DNA of 64,000 bases from Rhodomicrobium sp. Az07 (GTDB lineage: Bacteria; Pseudomonadota; Alphaproteobacteria; Rhizobiales; Rhodomicrobiaceae). Made by a program: the position numbers and the translations under genes. Under the pieces are notes generated by a model. That model did no database searches. It was given only the letters and a program-made list of their open reading frames with translations, and had not been told where the DNA came from. The DNA lies in assembly GCF_018619475.1 (NCBI RefSeq), contig NZ_JAHFZG010000010.1, forward strand, positions 51,802 through 115,801, written 5' to 3'. This document shows positions 10,689-19,887 of the stretch, in pieces. The first letter of the stretch is position 1, and every line of letters starts with the position of its first letter.

Positions 10689-11606
10689 GTGGCTGAAATG
10701 TTCCCTACCCCTGCTTCCGCACTTGAGTTGGATGATCGCCGCGCGGCTGTCGCCGAGGCGGTCGACCCGACTCCGGAAGATGAAACGAACGAAGCTTCCG
10801 TGAATACGGCTGACGAAACGGCTCCGCAACCGATCATCATCACCGAGGTGAAGGGTCACATCGGGACCGTCACCCTCAACAACATGGCCAAGCGCAACGC
10901 GCTTAGTTCCGCGCTGCTCGACTCGCTCACGGCTGCGCTCGGAGACTTCAAGGCGCAGTCGGTGCGGGTGGTCATCGTGCGCGCGCACAAAGGCGTCAAG
11001 GTCTGGTCCGCCGGGCATGACGTCAGGGAGCTGCGCCGCGGCCATCAGGATCCGCTCGGCTATGCCGATCCGCTGGAACAGGCATTGCGGGCGATCCGCT
11101 CTTATCCGGGGCCGGTTATCGCCATGGTACAGGGTTCGGTTTGGGGCGGCGCGTTCGATCTGGCCCTGTCCTGCGACATGATCATCGCGGACGAGACCTC
11201 GACCTTCGCCATCACGCCGGTCAATCTGGGCCTGCCCTACAACACCACCGGCCTGCTGCACTGCCTCAACCGGCTTCCCGTGAATTTCATCAAGGAAATG
11301 TTCTTCACCGCAAGCCCGGTAAATGCCGATGTCGCCAAGCACTGGGGCATCATCAACCACGTCGTCCCATCGACCGAGATTGAGGCGTTCACTCAAAATC
11401 TGGCGGAGCACATCGCCACGAAGGCGCCGCTCGCCGTCGCCGTGGTGAAAGAGCAGCTTCGAGTGCTGACCGATTTCCAGCCGGTGGCAGCGCAGGTCTT
11501 CGAGCGCATCCAGAACATGCGGCGCGAAGTTTATGAAAGCGCCGATTATCAGGAGGGCATCGACGCCTTCCTCGCAAAGCGGAAGCCGGAATTCCGGGGC
11601 AAGTAA
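10689..11606 (+). CDS. scpB: Methylmalonyl-CoA decarboxylase-like crotonase
   Basis: Enoyl-CoA hydratase/isomerase-superfamily protein of 305 aa. From about residue 48 it follows E. coli ScpB (YgfG) closely: the SAGHD segment holds His110 and the NLGLPYN segment holds Tyr184, matching ScpB catalytic His66 and Tyr140; the oxyanion-hole region reads VQGSVWGGAFDLALSCD, and the end is EGIDAFLAKRKPEF. ScpB decarboxylates methylmalonyl-CoA to propionyl-CoA. Unlike E. coli ScpB it has an acidic N-terminal extension of about 48 aa. GTG at 10689 is supported by GAAGGA 7 nt upstream; ATG at 10698 is an alternative. It is monocistronic, convergent with acpS. meaB, the chaperone of methylmalonyl-CoA mutase, lies 7 kb away. 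Confidence 0.85.
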   Translation: MAEMFPTPASALELDDRRAAVAEAVDPTPEDETNEASVNTADETAPQPIIITEVKGHIGTVTLNNMAKRNALSSALLDSLTAALGDFKAQSVRVVIVRAHKGVKVWSAGHDVRELRRGHQDPLGYADPLEQALRAIRSYPGPVIAMVQGSVWGGAFDLALSCDMIIADETSTFAITPVNLGLPYNTTGLLHCLNRLPVNFIKEMFFTASPVNADVAKHWGIINHVVPSTEIEAFTQNLAEHIATKAPLAVAVVKEQLRVLTDFQPVAAQVFERIQNMRREVYESADYQEGIDAFLAKRKPEFRGK

Positions 11607-11627
11607 ATAAAAAGGCTCGCGGCGGCC

Positions 11628-12029
11628 TCATGCCTTCGGTAGCGCCTCGATGATCACGAAAGCCTGTGCCAGCGGGTAATCGTCGGTGATCGTGAGGTGA
11701 ATCCGCGCCTCGTGCCCGTCAGGCAGCAGCGCCGCAAGCCGCGCGCGCGCGCCGCCCGTAAGCCGCATCGTCGGCGCGCCGGACGGCAGGTTTGTCACGC
11801 CCATGTCGCGCCAGAACACACCCTCTGAAAGGCCGGTGCCAAGCGCTTTCGCGCACGCCTCCTTCGCCGCGAATCGCTTGGCATAGGATGCCTCGCGCGC
11901 CGCCCGCGCGTCGGATTTCGCGCGCTCCGCAGCGGTGAAAACGCGGTCGAGGAAGCGGTCGCCATAGCGCGCGATGGTTTTCTCGATGCGGCGGATGTCG
12001 GTGAGGTCGCTGCCGATGCCGATGATCAT
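11628..12029 (-). CDS. acpS: Holo-[acyl-carrier-protein] synthase
   Basis: Phosphopantetheinyl transferase of 133 aa that transfers 4'-phosphopantetheine from CoA to acyl carrier protein. The Mg-binding Asp is in [14 protein letters not shown] at the N-terminus, and the second signature is [15 protein letters not shown]. Last gene of the minus-strand rpoZ-rsh-pyrE-DUF2062-pdxJ-acpS run, 29 nt after pdxJ. In related genomes lepB-rnc-era usually follow; here the run stops and scpB is convergent, so a rearrangement in this lineage is likely (inference). Confidence 0.96.
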   Translation of the reverse strand: MIIGIGSDLTDIRRIEKTIARYGDRFLDRVFTAAERAKSDARAAREASYAKRFAAKEACAKALGTGLSEGVFWRDMGVTNLPSGAPTMRLTGGARARLAALLPDGHEARIHLTITDDYPLAQAFVIIEALPKA

Positions 12030-12058
12030 GACAAGTGGTCCGATTCCGACATGCGGCG

Positions 12059-12850
12059 CTATTGCTGCTGTTGCTGGGTCGCCGCGTGCGCGCCGAGCCG
12101 CTTTTCGACGCCGTCGGCTATGGCCGCCCGCATGCGCCGGATCGCCTCCGGCAGCCCGATGAGAACCGCTTCGCCGATGATCACGTGGCCGATGTTCAAC
12201 TCGCGTATATCCGGCAAGGCGGCGAGATGCGTGGCGGTCTCAAAGTCGAGGCCATGGCCCGCATGCACTTCGAGGCCCGCCGAGGCGGCGAGCGTGGCGG
12301 CCCACGCCAACCGGTCGAGTTCGGCTTGCGCCGTCGCCTCCTCGCCCGCGATCCACGCATCGCAATATTGGCCGGTGTGCAGTTCGACCACCGGCGCGCC
12401 CATGCGGACAGCGGCTTCGATCTGGCGCGGCTCGGGATCGATGAACAGCGACACGCGGATGCCGCCGTCGCCCAGCCGCTTCACGATAGGGAGCAGGTGA
12501 GCTTCGCCGCCGACAGCGTCGAGCCCGCCTTCGGTCGTCAGTTCCTGACGGCGCTCGGGCACGAGGCAGCACGCATGCGGCTTCGTTGCGAGCGCGATGG
12601 CTGTCATCTCCTCCGTGGCGGCCATTTCGAGATTCAGCGGCGCGGCGATCTCCGCCTTGATGCGGCGAATGTCCTCGTCGCGGATATGACGGCGATCCTC
12701 GCGCAGATGCGCGGTGATACCATCCGCGCCCGCTTTCACCGCGATGCGCGCTGCTTCGATGGGGTCCGGCCGCGCCCCGCCACGCGCGTTCCGGAGCGTT
12801 GCGACATGATCGATGTTGAGGCCGAGGCGTACGGGAGGTTTTTCGGGCAT
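12059..12850 (-). CDS. pdxJ: Pyridoxine 5'-phosphate synthase
   Basis: TIM-barrel enzyme of 263 aa that condenses 3-amino-2-oxopropyl phosphate with deoxyxylulose 5-phosphate in the DXP-dependent vitamin B6 pathway. Conserved landmarks are [17 protein letters not shown] at the N-terminus, [12 protein letters not shown], and [13 protein letters not shown] in the C-terminal half. ATG at 12850 gives the family N-terminus ([10 protein letters not shown]); a GTG two codons upstream at 12856 is possible. The protein ends in a run of five Gln encoded by a CAG/CAA repeat, an unconserved tail. It starts 6 nt after the stop of the DUF2062 gene, indicating cotranscription. Confidence 0.95.
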   Translation of the reverse strand: MPEKPPVRLGLNIDHVATLRNARGGARPDPIEAARIAVKAGADGITAHLREDRRHIRDEDIRRIKAEIAAPLNLEMAATEEMTAIALATKPHACCLVPERRQELTTEGGLDAVGGEAHLLPIVKRLGDGGIRVSLFIDPEPRQIEAAVRMGAPVVELHTGQYCDAWIAGEEATAQAELDRLAWAATLAASAGLEVHAGHGLDFETATHLAALPDIRELNIGHVIIGEAVLIGLPEAIRRMRAAIADGVEKRLGAHAATQQQQQ

Positions 12851-12856
12851 GATCAC

Positions 12857-13447
12857 TTACCGAAGGATAGCAGCCGTCTTTGCCGGAGCGGAGCGCTGCG
12901 CGCTCTTCTGCAATTCGAGCAGACGGCGGATGAAGAAATAGATGACAGCCGAAACCGCTCCGCCGAGGAACAAGGCGCCGAGCGCCATCGGCTTCAATAC
13001 GGGCCATAGCCCTTGCACGGCGATGACGATGCTGTCGGGCGAGCCGCTTTTCAGGCTCTCGCCGAGCGCCCGCGCGCCAAGCTGGAAGTGACTGAGGTCC
13101 GCGTTCGCGGGGTTGCCGAGGAAGATGCTCCCGAGCGTGAAGGTGGAAACCCAGATCAGCGGGTAGGTGATCGGGTTGCCCGCGAAGGTGCCCACTTGCG
13201 AGGCGAAGACGTTCCCGCGCAGCGCGAAAGCCAGCACCGCCGCCAGCAGCATCTGAAAGCCGAAGAACGGCGTGAAGATAGCGAACACGCCCGCGGCGCA
13301 GCCGAGCGCGATGCTGTGCGGCGTCGACTTGATGCGGGCGAGGCGATAAAACATGTATCGCAAGGAACGGTCGAAGCTGCGCGTCGGCCAGAGCGCGTTA
13401 CGCACCCTGCGGGCGATCGAAAGCGGTTCCTTGCGTTTGAAAAGCAT
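12857..13447 (-). CDS. DUF2062 membrane protein
   Basis: A 196-aa protein with the DUF2062 pattern: a basic N-terminus, the segment HSIALGCAAGVFAIFTPFFG, then helices around LLAAVLAFALRGNVFASQVG, the conserved AGNPITYPLIWV, and a C-terminal helix. Three to four membrane segments predict an inner-membrane location. The ATG at 13447 has a GGGA element upstream and follows family starts; a TTG at 13477 would add ten residues. DUF2062 has no established biochemical function. Position between pyrE and pdxJ, with a 6-nt gap to pdxJ, is common in alphaproteobacteria. Confidence 0.85.
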   Translation of the reverse strand: MLFKRKEPLSIARRVRNALWPTRSFDRSLRYMFYRLARIKSTPHSIALGCAAGVFAIFTPFFGFQMLLAAVLAFALRGNVFASQVGTFAGNPITYPLIWVSTFTLGSIFLGNPANADLSHFQLGARALGESLKSGSPDSIVIAVQGLWPVLKPMALGALFLGGAVSAVIYFFIRRLLELQKSAQRSAPAKTAAILR

Positions 13448-13513
13448 CGAATCCCAGCCTGCCCTTCGCCAATGCAAACCTCTTCCGCGCCCTGACAGAA
13501 TCGGTATCGCCGA

Positions 13514-14107
13514 TCAAACCTTCAAGCCCCGGCTACCCGGCTTCACCGGTGTAATACCTTTGACGGAGGCTGGGATTTGATCGGGCGGGAAGATGGGAAT
13601 GTCAAGCCGAATGAGGGGGACGAAAGTTACCGGCAGCTTTGCGCGGCCGCCGGAGCGGTCGACGAGCGACGCGGCTCCGACAACGATCCCGCCCGCCGCT
13701 TCGACGGCTTTGATGCATTCGCGCGAGGAAAGACCCGTGGTGACAACGTCCTCCACCATGATGCAGCGCTGGCCTTTCTCGATACGGAAGCCGCGCCTGA
13801 GTTCGAACGCACCGTCCACGCGCTCGAAGAAGATCGCGGGCAGGCCGAGCTGGCGGCCCATCTCGTAGCCGACGACGACGCCGCCCATGGCAGGCGACAC
13901 GACGAGGTCGACGCCATCGGCGAGGCCCGCCGCCCGGATTTTCCCGGCGAGCGCGGCGCAGAGCCGTTCGCCGCGCTTCGCGTCCATCAAAACCCGCGCG
14001 CATTGGAGATAGGCGGTGGAGTGATTGCCCGACGACAGGATGAAGTGGCCTTCGAGCAGCGCGCCGGCGTCGCGGAATTCGGTGAGCACGGCTTCGTCGG
14101 TGAGCAT
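13514..14107 (-). CDS. pyrE: Orotate phosphoribosyltransferase
   Basis: Type I phosphoribosyltransferase of 197 aa that makes OMP from orotate and PRPP in de novo pyrimidine synthesis. The PRPP-binding loop reads MVEDVVTTGLSS, and the N-terminal half has FILSSGNHSTAYLQ and the MGGVVVGYEMGRQLGLPAIF core. The length fits the shorter PyrE form found in alphaproteobacteria. It follows rsh by 34 nt, consistent with an operon. Confidence 0.96.
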   Translation of the reverse strand: MLTDEAVLTEFRDAGALLEGHFILSSGNHSTAYLQCARVLMDAKRGERLCAALAGKIRAAGLADGVDLVVSPAMGGVVVGYEMGRQLGLPAIFFERVDGAFELRRGFRIEKGQRCIMVEDVVTTGLSSRECIKAVEAAGGIVVGAASLVDRSGGRAKLPVTFVPLIRLDIPIFPPDQIPASVKGITPVKPGSRGLKV

Positions 14108-14141
14108 GGAAGGATCTTTCGGCTTGAGAACGAAGTGGCGG

Positions 14142-16379
14142 TCAGTCGATCACGCGGCTCGCGGAACTGACCACGGGAAGGTTTTTGACGCCGTTGACGA
14201 TATCCGTCAGATGCTTGAGGTCAAGAACCTCGATATCGATCAGCATCTCGGTATAGTCCCGCGCGCGGGTGACCATTTGCAGCTTGTCGATGTTGCCGCG
14301 CGCCGCGCCGATCACGCTTGCGATGCGCGCGAGGCTTCCAGGCTCGTTGAGCGCCGTCACCTGAATGCGCGCGGGGTAAAGCTCGGTCGTGCCCTCCTGA
14401 ATGTCCCACGTCACATCGATCCAGAGGTCGAGCTGATCCTCGAAGGCGCGCAGCTTCGGCGAGTGGATCGGGTAGATCGTGATGCCCTTGCCGGGGTCGA
14501 GAATGCCGACGATGCGTTCACCCGGCACCGCGCCGCCCTCCGCCAGCTTGACGATAGGCGAGCCGTCCGCGTTTTTCAGCGGGACGCCCTTGCTGCGCAA
14601 CTCCCTGTCCGAACCGGTGAGAAGCCCGGCCCAGCGGAATTTGAAACCCGCGACGCGGCCCAGGTTGAACCAGCCCGCCTCGTCGCGGGTGATCGTGCGG
14701 CGCTTCGGCGGGATATCGCTCCTGAAGTTCGGATCGAGCGCGCCGAGCACCTCGTCCGCCGCGATTTCGCCCTGCCCGACCGCCGCCAGCAGATCGTCCG
14801 CCGTCTTCATCGAGAAGCGCGGCAGGATGGGCGACAATTCGGTGTCGGGCGCCTTGTCGGCGCGCTCCAGCGCGGCCTTCATGATGTCGCGGCCGAGCGC
14901 GAGATACTGCTTGCGCACGGCTTCCCGCGTGGCGCGGCGGATGGCCGAGCGCGCCTTGCCGGTCATGACGGCGTTTTCCCACGCGGCGGGCGGCGTCTGG
15001 GCGTCGGACAAGATGATCTCGACCTCGTCGCCGTTCTTCAACTCGGTGAGGAGCGGCATATGCCGCCCGTTGATCTTCACGCCGACGCAGTGATTGCCGA
15101 TATGCGTGTGAACCGCATAGGCGAAGTCGATGCCGTTGGCGCCGCGTGGCAGGGCGATGAGGCGGCCCTTCGGCGTGAAGCAGAACACCTGGTCGAGGAA
15201 GAGTTCGAGCTTCGTGTGTTCGAGGAACTCTTCCGGATTGTCGCCTTCTAGGAGGTTATCGACGAGCTTGCGCAGCCACTGATAGGCCATGCTCTCGCTC
15301 GGCTGCGGGCCTTGCGCGCCGTGCTCGTCGCCTTGAAGCCTCGCCAGCGCGGCGAGCTTGTAGCCCGAATGCGCGGCGACGCCATATTCCGCGATCTGGT
15401 GCATTTCGGCCGTGCGGATCTGCAATTCCACGCGCTGGTGACGCGGTCCGACAATCGTCGTGTGGATCGACTTGTAGTCATTATGCTTCGGCGTCGAGAT
15501 GTAGTCCTTGAAGCGGCCCGGCACCACGCGCCACGTGCGATGCACGACACCGAGCGCTGTGTAGCAATCCTGCACCTCGGGCACGATGACGCGGAAGCCG
15601 TACACGTCGGACAGCTGCTCAAGCCCGATCTGCTTGTTCTGCATCTTGAGCCAGATCGAATATGGCTTCTTCTCGCGGCTCGTGACGTCTGTCTTGATGG
15701 CCTGCGCTTCGAGCTTGGTCCTGAGTTCGCTCGCGATTTCCTCGGTCAGCCCTCGGTTCTGTTCGCGCAGGACGTTGAGCCGCGACATGAGCGTTTCGTA
15801 AGCCGCCGGATGCAGCCAGCGGAAGGACAGCTCCTCCAGCTCGTCGCGGATTTCCTGGATGCCCATGCGGCCCGCGAGCGGTGCATAGATGTCCATCGTC
15901 TCCTGGGCGATGAGGCGGCGCTTCTCGGGCTTCATGTGCTCGAGCGTGCGCATGTTGTGCAGCCGGTCGGCGAGCTTGACGAGCAGCACGCGCACATCGC
16001 TCGAAATGGCGATCAGGAGCTTGCGGAAATTTTCGGCCTGCTGCGTCTTCTTGGAGACGAGGTTCAGCTTTTCGATCTTGGTGAGGCCATCGACGAGCGC
16101 GGCGATGTTCGGGCCGAAGAGCTTTTCGATCTCGTCCTTCGTGGCCTGCGTATCTTCGATCGTATCGTGAAGAAGCGCGGTCGCGATCGTCTCGTCGTCG
16201 AGCTTGAGCCCGGTCAGGATCGCGGCGACCGCCAGAGGATGGGAGAAATACGGATCGCCCGAGGCGCGCTTCTGCTGGCCGTGCGCCTGCATGGCGTAGA
16301 CATAGGCACGATTGAGCAGAGCTTCGTTCGCCCTGGGATTGTAACTCAGCACCTTTTCCACGAGATCGTACTGCCGCAT
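14142..16379 (-). CDS. rsh: Bifunctional (p)ppGpp synthetase/hydrolase (Rsh)
   Basis: RelA/SpoT homolog of 745 aa controlling the stringent response. The HD hydrolase domain (metal motif LLHDTIEDT, His71-Asp72) is intact, so hydrolysis is expected. The RelA/SpoT synthetase domain contains YKSIHTTI and a QIRT motif, followed by a TGS domain (FTPKGRLIALPRGANGIDFAYAVHT) and a C-terminal ACT domain. This is the single bifunctional enzyme typical of alphaproteobacteria. ATG at 16379 (MRQYDLVEKV) matches the family start; GTG at 16421 would add 14 residues. It lies directly after rpoZ, a classic pairing. Confidence 0.95.
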   Translation of the reverse strand: MRQYDLVEKVLSYNPRANEALLNRAYVYAMQAHGQQKRASGDPYFSHPLAVAAILTGLKLDDETIATALLHDTIEDTQATKDEIEKLFGPNIAALVDGLTKIEKLNLVSKKTQQAENFRKLLIAISSDVRVLLVKLADRLHNMRTLEHMKPEKRRLIAQETMDIYAPLAGRMGIQEIRDELEELSFRWLHPAAYETLMSRLNVLREQNRGLTEEIASELRTKLEAQAIKTDVTSREKKPYSIWLKMQNKQIGLEQLSDVYGFRVIVPEVQDCYTALGVVHRTWRVVPGRFKDYISTPKHNDYKSIHTTIVGPRHQRVELQIRTAEMHQIAEYGVAAHSGYKLAALARLQGDEHGAQGPQPSESMAYQWLRKLVDNLLEGDNPEEFLEHTKLELFLDQVFCFTPKGRLIALPRGANGIDFAYAVHTHIGNHCVGVKINGRHMPLLTELKNGDEVEIILSDAQTPPAAWENAVMTGKARSAIRRATREAVRKQYLALGRDIMKAALERADKAPDTELSPILPRFSMKTADDLLAAVGQGEIAADEVLGALDPNFRSDIPPKRRTITRDEAGWFNLGRVAGFKFRWAGLLTGSDRELRSKGVPLKNADGSPIVKLAEGGAVPGERIVGILDPGKGITIYPIHSPKLRAFEDQLDLWIDVTWDIQEGTTELYPARIQVTALNEPGSLARIASVIGAARGNIDKLQMVTRARDYTEMLIDIEVLDLKHLTDIVNGVKNLPVVSSASRVID

Positions 16380-16515
16380 GATTGCGGGCGGCTGCGGTCT
16401 CGTTCGAGTTTCAAGCTGCACGGCCTCGACTGTCTGTTGCTCTTTATTTACGCCACGAGAATAAGTGAAATCCCGAACTTAACCAAGCGTGACGCAGCGC
16501 CGTGAACAGCGAAAT

Positions 16516-16926
16516 TTACCCTTTGGAGCGCCCGCCGCTTGCGGCCTCCGCCGGAATGCTGCGCGCGAGCCCCTGAAGAAGCTCTTCTTCGGTGATGCGG
16601 TCGATTTGCTGATCGGCAAACTGATCGTCCGGGCCTAGCACGTTGGCCTGACGCGAACTCGGCAGCGAAGGAGCGGCCTCGGCTTCGGGCTCGTCGACCT
16701 CGACGTGAGATTGCAGCGAGTGGATCAGGTCTTCCTTCAGATCTTCCGGCGAAACCGTCTGATCGGCGATTTCGCGAAGCGCTACCACCGGATTCTTGTC
16801 GTTGTCGCGGTCGATCGTGATGGGCGCGCCGGCAGAAACCGCCCGTGCCCTGTGCGCGGCGAGAAGCACAAGTTCGAAGCGATTCGATACCTTATCAACG
16901 CAATCTTCTACGGTGACGCGTGCCAT
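16516..16926 (-). CDS. rpoZ: DNA-directed RNA polymerase omega subunit
   Basis: Small RNA polymerase assembly subunit of 136 aa with the typical start [20 protein letters not shown] and the following [11 protein letters not shown] helix. The C-terminal part from about residue 75 is an acidic extension common in alphaproteobacteria. ATG at 16926 has GAGG 6 nt upstream; the frame is open further upstream but this is not conserved. First gene of the operon with rsh. It is divergent from the stress-type gene at 17102, so promoters for both should lie in 16927-17101. Confidence 0.95.
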   Translation of the reverse strand: MARVTVEDCVDKVSNRFELVLLAAHRARAVSAGAPITIDRDNDKNPVVALREIADQTVSPEDLKEDLIHSLQSHVEVDEPEAEAAPSLPSSRQANVLGPDDQFADQQIDRITEEELLQGLARSIPAEAASGGRSKG

Positions 16927-17101
16927 GAAAACCTCAAATGTTGGGAGGTCGCTAAAATAGGACCGCCTGCCAGCATTTGCAAGCTCAAGTTGGCACATGA
17001 CGCTTGCCTGAAGCTTTCCTTGAGTCGGCCGGAACACCTGCCCCCCCACATGCCTTTCCCTGACAAGAAGATTTGATGCATCCCCAACGCGGAAGAAGGT
17101 C

Positions 17102-17698
17102 ATGACTGTCACCATCAACCACGTCTACGATTCTCACCAAAGCGCCGAAAGCGTCATACGCGAGCTTGAAGGAGTCGGTTTTCATCGCGACGAAATCAGC
17201 ATCATCGGCACCGATCCAAAGGCCGAAGATTTTCGCGCGATTGAAGAGAAGGAGGAGGGCGACGCCGCCGCCACCGGCGCGACGCTTGGCGGCGTAGCCG
17301 GTGCGGGCGCAGGCATCCTCGCGTCGCTGGGAGTGGTTGCCATCCCGGGCATCGGCCCGCTGGTCGCGGCCGGCGTTCTGGCGACGACGCTGGCGGGCGC
17401 GGCCACGGGCGCGGTTGCTGGCGGCCTTCTGGGCGGGCTCGTGGCTTACGGCATTTCGGAAGACGAAGCCGAAGTTTACGCCGAATCGCTGAAGCGCGGC
17501 GGCACGCTCGTGTCGCTCCGCGCCGCTGAAGACCGGGCGGACGAAGGCGAACGGATCATGCGCAGCCACAACCCCGTCGATATGGAAGTGCGTGCAGGCG
17601 AATACCGGAGCGATGGCTGGACGGGTTACGATCCGGAAGCGCCCGCGTTTCCGCAGAAGGAAAGCGGCACCGGTCGACAGCAGCCGCGCGCGATGTAG
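17102..17698 (+). CDS. Glycine-rich general-stress-type protein
   Basis: A 198-aa protein with two parts flanking a core. The N-terminal 40 residues resemble YflT/general-stress-protein-17M domains ([18 protein letters not shown], then DEISIIGTD). The centre (about residues 55-120) is a very Gly/Ala-rich glycine-zipper-like segment that may insert in a membrane or oligomerise. A second short alpha/beta part follows ([18 protein letters not shown]), then a polar tail. ATG at 17102 has a GAAGAAGG element upstream. Function is unknown; stress induction is inferred from family resemblance only. Confidence 0.7.
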   Translation: MTVTINHVYDSHQSAESVIRELEGVGFHRDEISIIGTDPKAEDFRAIEEKEEGDAAATGATLGGVAGAGAGILASLGVVAIPGIGPLVAAGVLATTLAGAATGAVAGGLLGGLVAYGISEDEAEVYAESLKRGGTLVSLRAAEDRADEGERIMRSHNPVDMEVRAGEYRSDGWTGYDPEAPAFPQKESGTGRQQPRAM

Positions 17699-17705
17699 CA
17701 AGGAC

Positions 17706-17726
17706 GGAGTGCGCCTCGCGCGCTCC
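17706..17726. terminator. Hairpin between convergent genes
   Basis: Nine-base stem 17706-17714/17718-17726 with one G-U wobble and a 3-nt loop, followed on the plus strand by UUCCCUU. It lies between two convergent stops (17698 and 17742), so it can serve both transcripts. Confidence 0.5.
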
Positions 17727-17741
17727 TTCCCTTCGAGCCTG

Positions 17742-18014
17742 TCATCGCCCGCGCGAAAGCTCCTCGCGGATGATCGCCGTCACGCAGGTCGCCACGATGC
17801 CCGGCAGATCCGAGCGAAGCGCGACAATTTCGCTTCGCAGCGCCGAGACTTCCTTCCGGATGTCGCCGAGTTCGGCCTTCACCTCAAGGAGTGCGTTCTC
17901 GTTGTCCGTCACCTTGCGCAGGATGTGGCGCGACACGGCTTTTTCGCCTTTCGCGTCTTCCTCCAGCAGCGTCAGGCGGCGGTTCAGCGTCGCAATATCG
18001 GTGTCGTCGATCAT
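17742..18014 (-). CDS. Small coiled-coil protein of unknown function
   Basis: A 90-aa protein, almost entirely helical, with heptad-like spacing (LNRRLTLLEEDAKGEK, then VKAELGDIRKEVSALRSEIVAL), so a coiled coil of 50-60 residues is likely. There is no signal peptide; a mildly hydrophobic segment near the C-terminus (LPGIVATCVTAII) could be a weak membrane contact. ATG at 18014 has a GAGAG element just upstream; upstream in-frame ATGs at 18041 and 18044 are alternatives. It is divergent from meaB. The function is not recognised. Confidence 0.6.
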   Translation of the reverse strand: MIDDTDIATLNRRLTLLEEDAKGEKAVSRHILRKVTDNENALLEVKAELGDIRKEVSALRSEIVALRSDLPGIVATCVTAIIREELSRGR

Positions 18015-18143
18015 CGTCTCTCGCACCTCGGTTCGCGCCATCATACAAAGTGGGAAACTGTTTCGCAATTGAGACCGCCCGTTTACGCTTTTTGAGCCGA
18101 GTACCATCTTGTCTCTCGCCTGCGGTTCTTCTAAGCCATTCGC

Positions 18144-19154
18144 ATGAGCGCTGAATCGCTTCCGCATCCGGATCACAAAGACGTCGATGAGCTTGCGCGT
18201 GGCGTTCGCTCCGGCAATCGCGTGTCAGTCGCGCGCGCCATCACCCTGATCGAGAGCCGAAAGCCCGCGCACCGTGTCAAGGCGCGGCTTCTGCTGACCA
18301 CGCTGAACGATGCCGCCGGTCGCGCGCTTCGGGTCGGTATCACCGGCGTGCCGGGTGCGGGCAAGTCGACCATGATCGACGCGTTGGGGACGCTTCTCGT
18401 CCGAAAGGGCCATCGCGTGGCCGTGCTTGCGGTCGATCCGTCGTCGACACGGTCGGGCGGCGCGATCCTCGGCGACAAGACCCGCATGGCGATGCTCGCC
18501 GCCGAAGAGAACGCGTTCATTCGCCCTTCGCCATCCTCGGGAACGCTCGGCGGCGTGGCGCGCACTACGCGCGAAACGATCCTTCTTTGCGAGGCGGCGG
18601 GCTTCGATGTTATCCTCGTGGAGACCGTCGGCGTCGGGCAATCCGAGGTCACTGTGGCGGGCATGGTGGATTTCTTCCTCCTGCTGATGATCGCGGGCGG
18701 CGGCGACGAGTTGCAGGGCATCAAGAAAGGCGTGATGGAACTCGCAGACATGATCGCGATCACCAAGGCCGACAGCGGCAATGAGCAGGCCGCGCGCCGC
18801 GCCGCCGGGGATTATCGCGCCGGGTTGCACATTCTCACGCCTGCGAGCGCAACGTGGAAACCGCCGGTCATCACGATTTCCTCGCGCGACGGCATCGGCC
18901 TCGACGATTTGTGGGCGAATGTGCTCGCCCATCGCGCGGCGCTCGAAGCGACGGGCGAGTTCGGCGCAAAACGCCGCGATCAGGATGTTCGGTGGATGCA
19001 CGCGATGATCGAGGATCAGATCCGGCAGGCTTTCCTCGCGAACGAAGCGGCCACCGCGAAAATCGCGAAGCTCGAAAGCGAAGTGCGCAGCGGCGCCAAG
19101 CCGCCCTCCGTCGCGGCGGACGAAGTGACCAGCCTCGTTTTCGGGCGCGCGTAA
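18144..19154 (+). CDS. meaB: Methylmalonyl-CoA mutase G-protein chaperone MeaB
   Basis: P-loop GTPase of 336 aa in the MeaB/ArgK family, which loads and protects adenosylcobalamin on methylmalonyl-CoA mutase. The Walker A motif GVPGAGKST is at 68-76; the switch region holds VDPSSTRSGGAILGDKTRM; ETVGVGQSE is the Mg-binding G3-type motif, and TKAD gives guanine specificity. No mutase gene lies in the window, so the client must be elsewhere. The scpB-like gene at 10689 could act in the same metabolism. It is followed 4 nt later by the pyroglutamyl-peptidase gene. Confidence 0.93.
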   Translation: MSAESLPHPDHKDVDELARGVRSGNRVSVARAITLIESRKPAHRVKARLLLTTLNDAAGRALRVGITGVPGAGKSTMIDALGTLLVRKGHRVAVLAVDPSSTRSGGAILGDKTRMAMLAAEENAFIRPSPSSGTLGGVARTTRETILLCEAAGFDVILVETVGVGQSEVTVAGMVDFFLLLMIAGGGDELQGIKKGVMELADMIAITKADSGNEQAARRAAGDYRAGLHILTPASATWKPPVITISSRDGIGLDDLWANVLAHRAALEATGEFGAKRRDQDVRWMHAMIEDQIRQAFLANEAATAKIAKLESEVRSGAKPPSVAADEVTSLVFGRA

Positions 19155-19158
19155 GCCA

Positions 19159-19887
19159 ATGACAAACGCGAACCCTGTCCGCGTCCTCGTGACGGGCTTC
19201 GGGCCATTTCCCGGCGTACCGCGCAACGCCTCCGAAACGCTTGTTCACAACCTCGCATTGCGCGCCGAGCCTTGCACCGAGGGGATCGCATTATCGACCG
19301 CCGTGCTTCCGGTGTGCTGGGCGACCGCCCATGAAGCCGAAACCGCCGCCGTCGCTGCCTTTGCTCCGGACGCCGTGCTTCATTTCGGCGTTTCGAGGCG
19401 CGCCGCCGTCTTTGAGATTGAATCCCGCGCGGTCAATATCTGCGGCCAGCGCCCCGACGCGCACGGCCGGATATCGCCGCTTGCGCCGCTCGTGCGTGCG
19501 GGTGCCCCCCTCCTTACGCCGACGCTGGCCCCGCTTCACCTTATACGCGCGTTGCGGCGTGCCAACGTCCCCGTGCAACTGTCGCGAAACGCGGGCCGCT
19601 ATCTGTGCAACGCACTTTTTTACCGGAGTCTGGCGCGCGAAGGCGACGGCGGCCCGCTCGCGGCGTTCATTCATATGCCGATAATGGAGGATCTCTCCAC
19701 GCGGTCCCGGATTACGATGACGGAAGCCGTGGATGCCGCCCGAATTCTCGTTCAGGCCGCCGCGGAAGCTGTGCTACGGGCGAAGAGGCAAACGGCACGC
19801 CACAGCAGGAGTCGAAACGGCAATGGATCGCAGACATTTCATCGGAATGGGCGGAGCGGCGGCGCTGTTCGGCGCGAGTGCGGCTGA
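19159..19887 (+). CDS. pcp: Pyroglutamyl-peptidase I family protein
   Basis: Cysteine peptidase of the C15 family, 242 aa, removing N-terminal pyroglutamate. The N-terminus VLVTGFGPFPGVPRNAS is diagnostic. The catalytic triad can be placed at Glu88 (FEIESRAVN), Cys150 (NAGRYLCNALFY) and His172 (FIHMP). The C-terminal 30 or so residues (after residue 210) are Arg/Ser/Asn-rich and unconserved, and their coding overlaps the start of the next gene by 65 nt. It starts 4 nt after meaB. Physiological substrate unknown. Confidence 0.82.
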   Translation: MTNANPVRVLVTGFGPFPGVPRNASETLVHNLALRAEPCTEGIALSTAVLPVCWATAHEAETAAVAAFAPDAVLHFGVSRRAAVFEIESRAVNICGQRPDAHGRISPLAPLVRAGAPLLTPTLAPLHLIRALRRANVPVQLSRNAGRYLCNALFYRSLAREGDGGPLAAFIHMPIMEDLSTRSRITMTEAVDAARILVQAAAEAVLRAKRQTARHSRSRNGNGSQTFHRNGRSGGAVRRECG

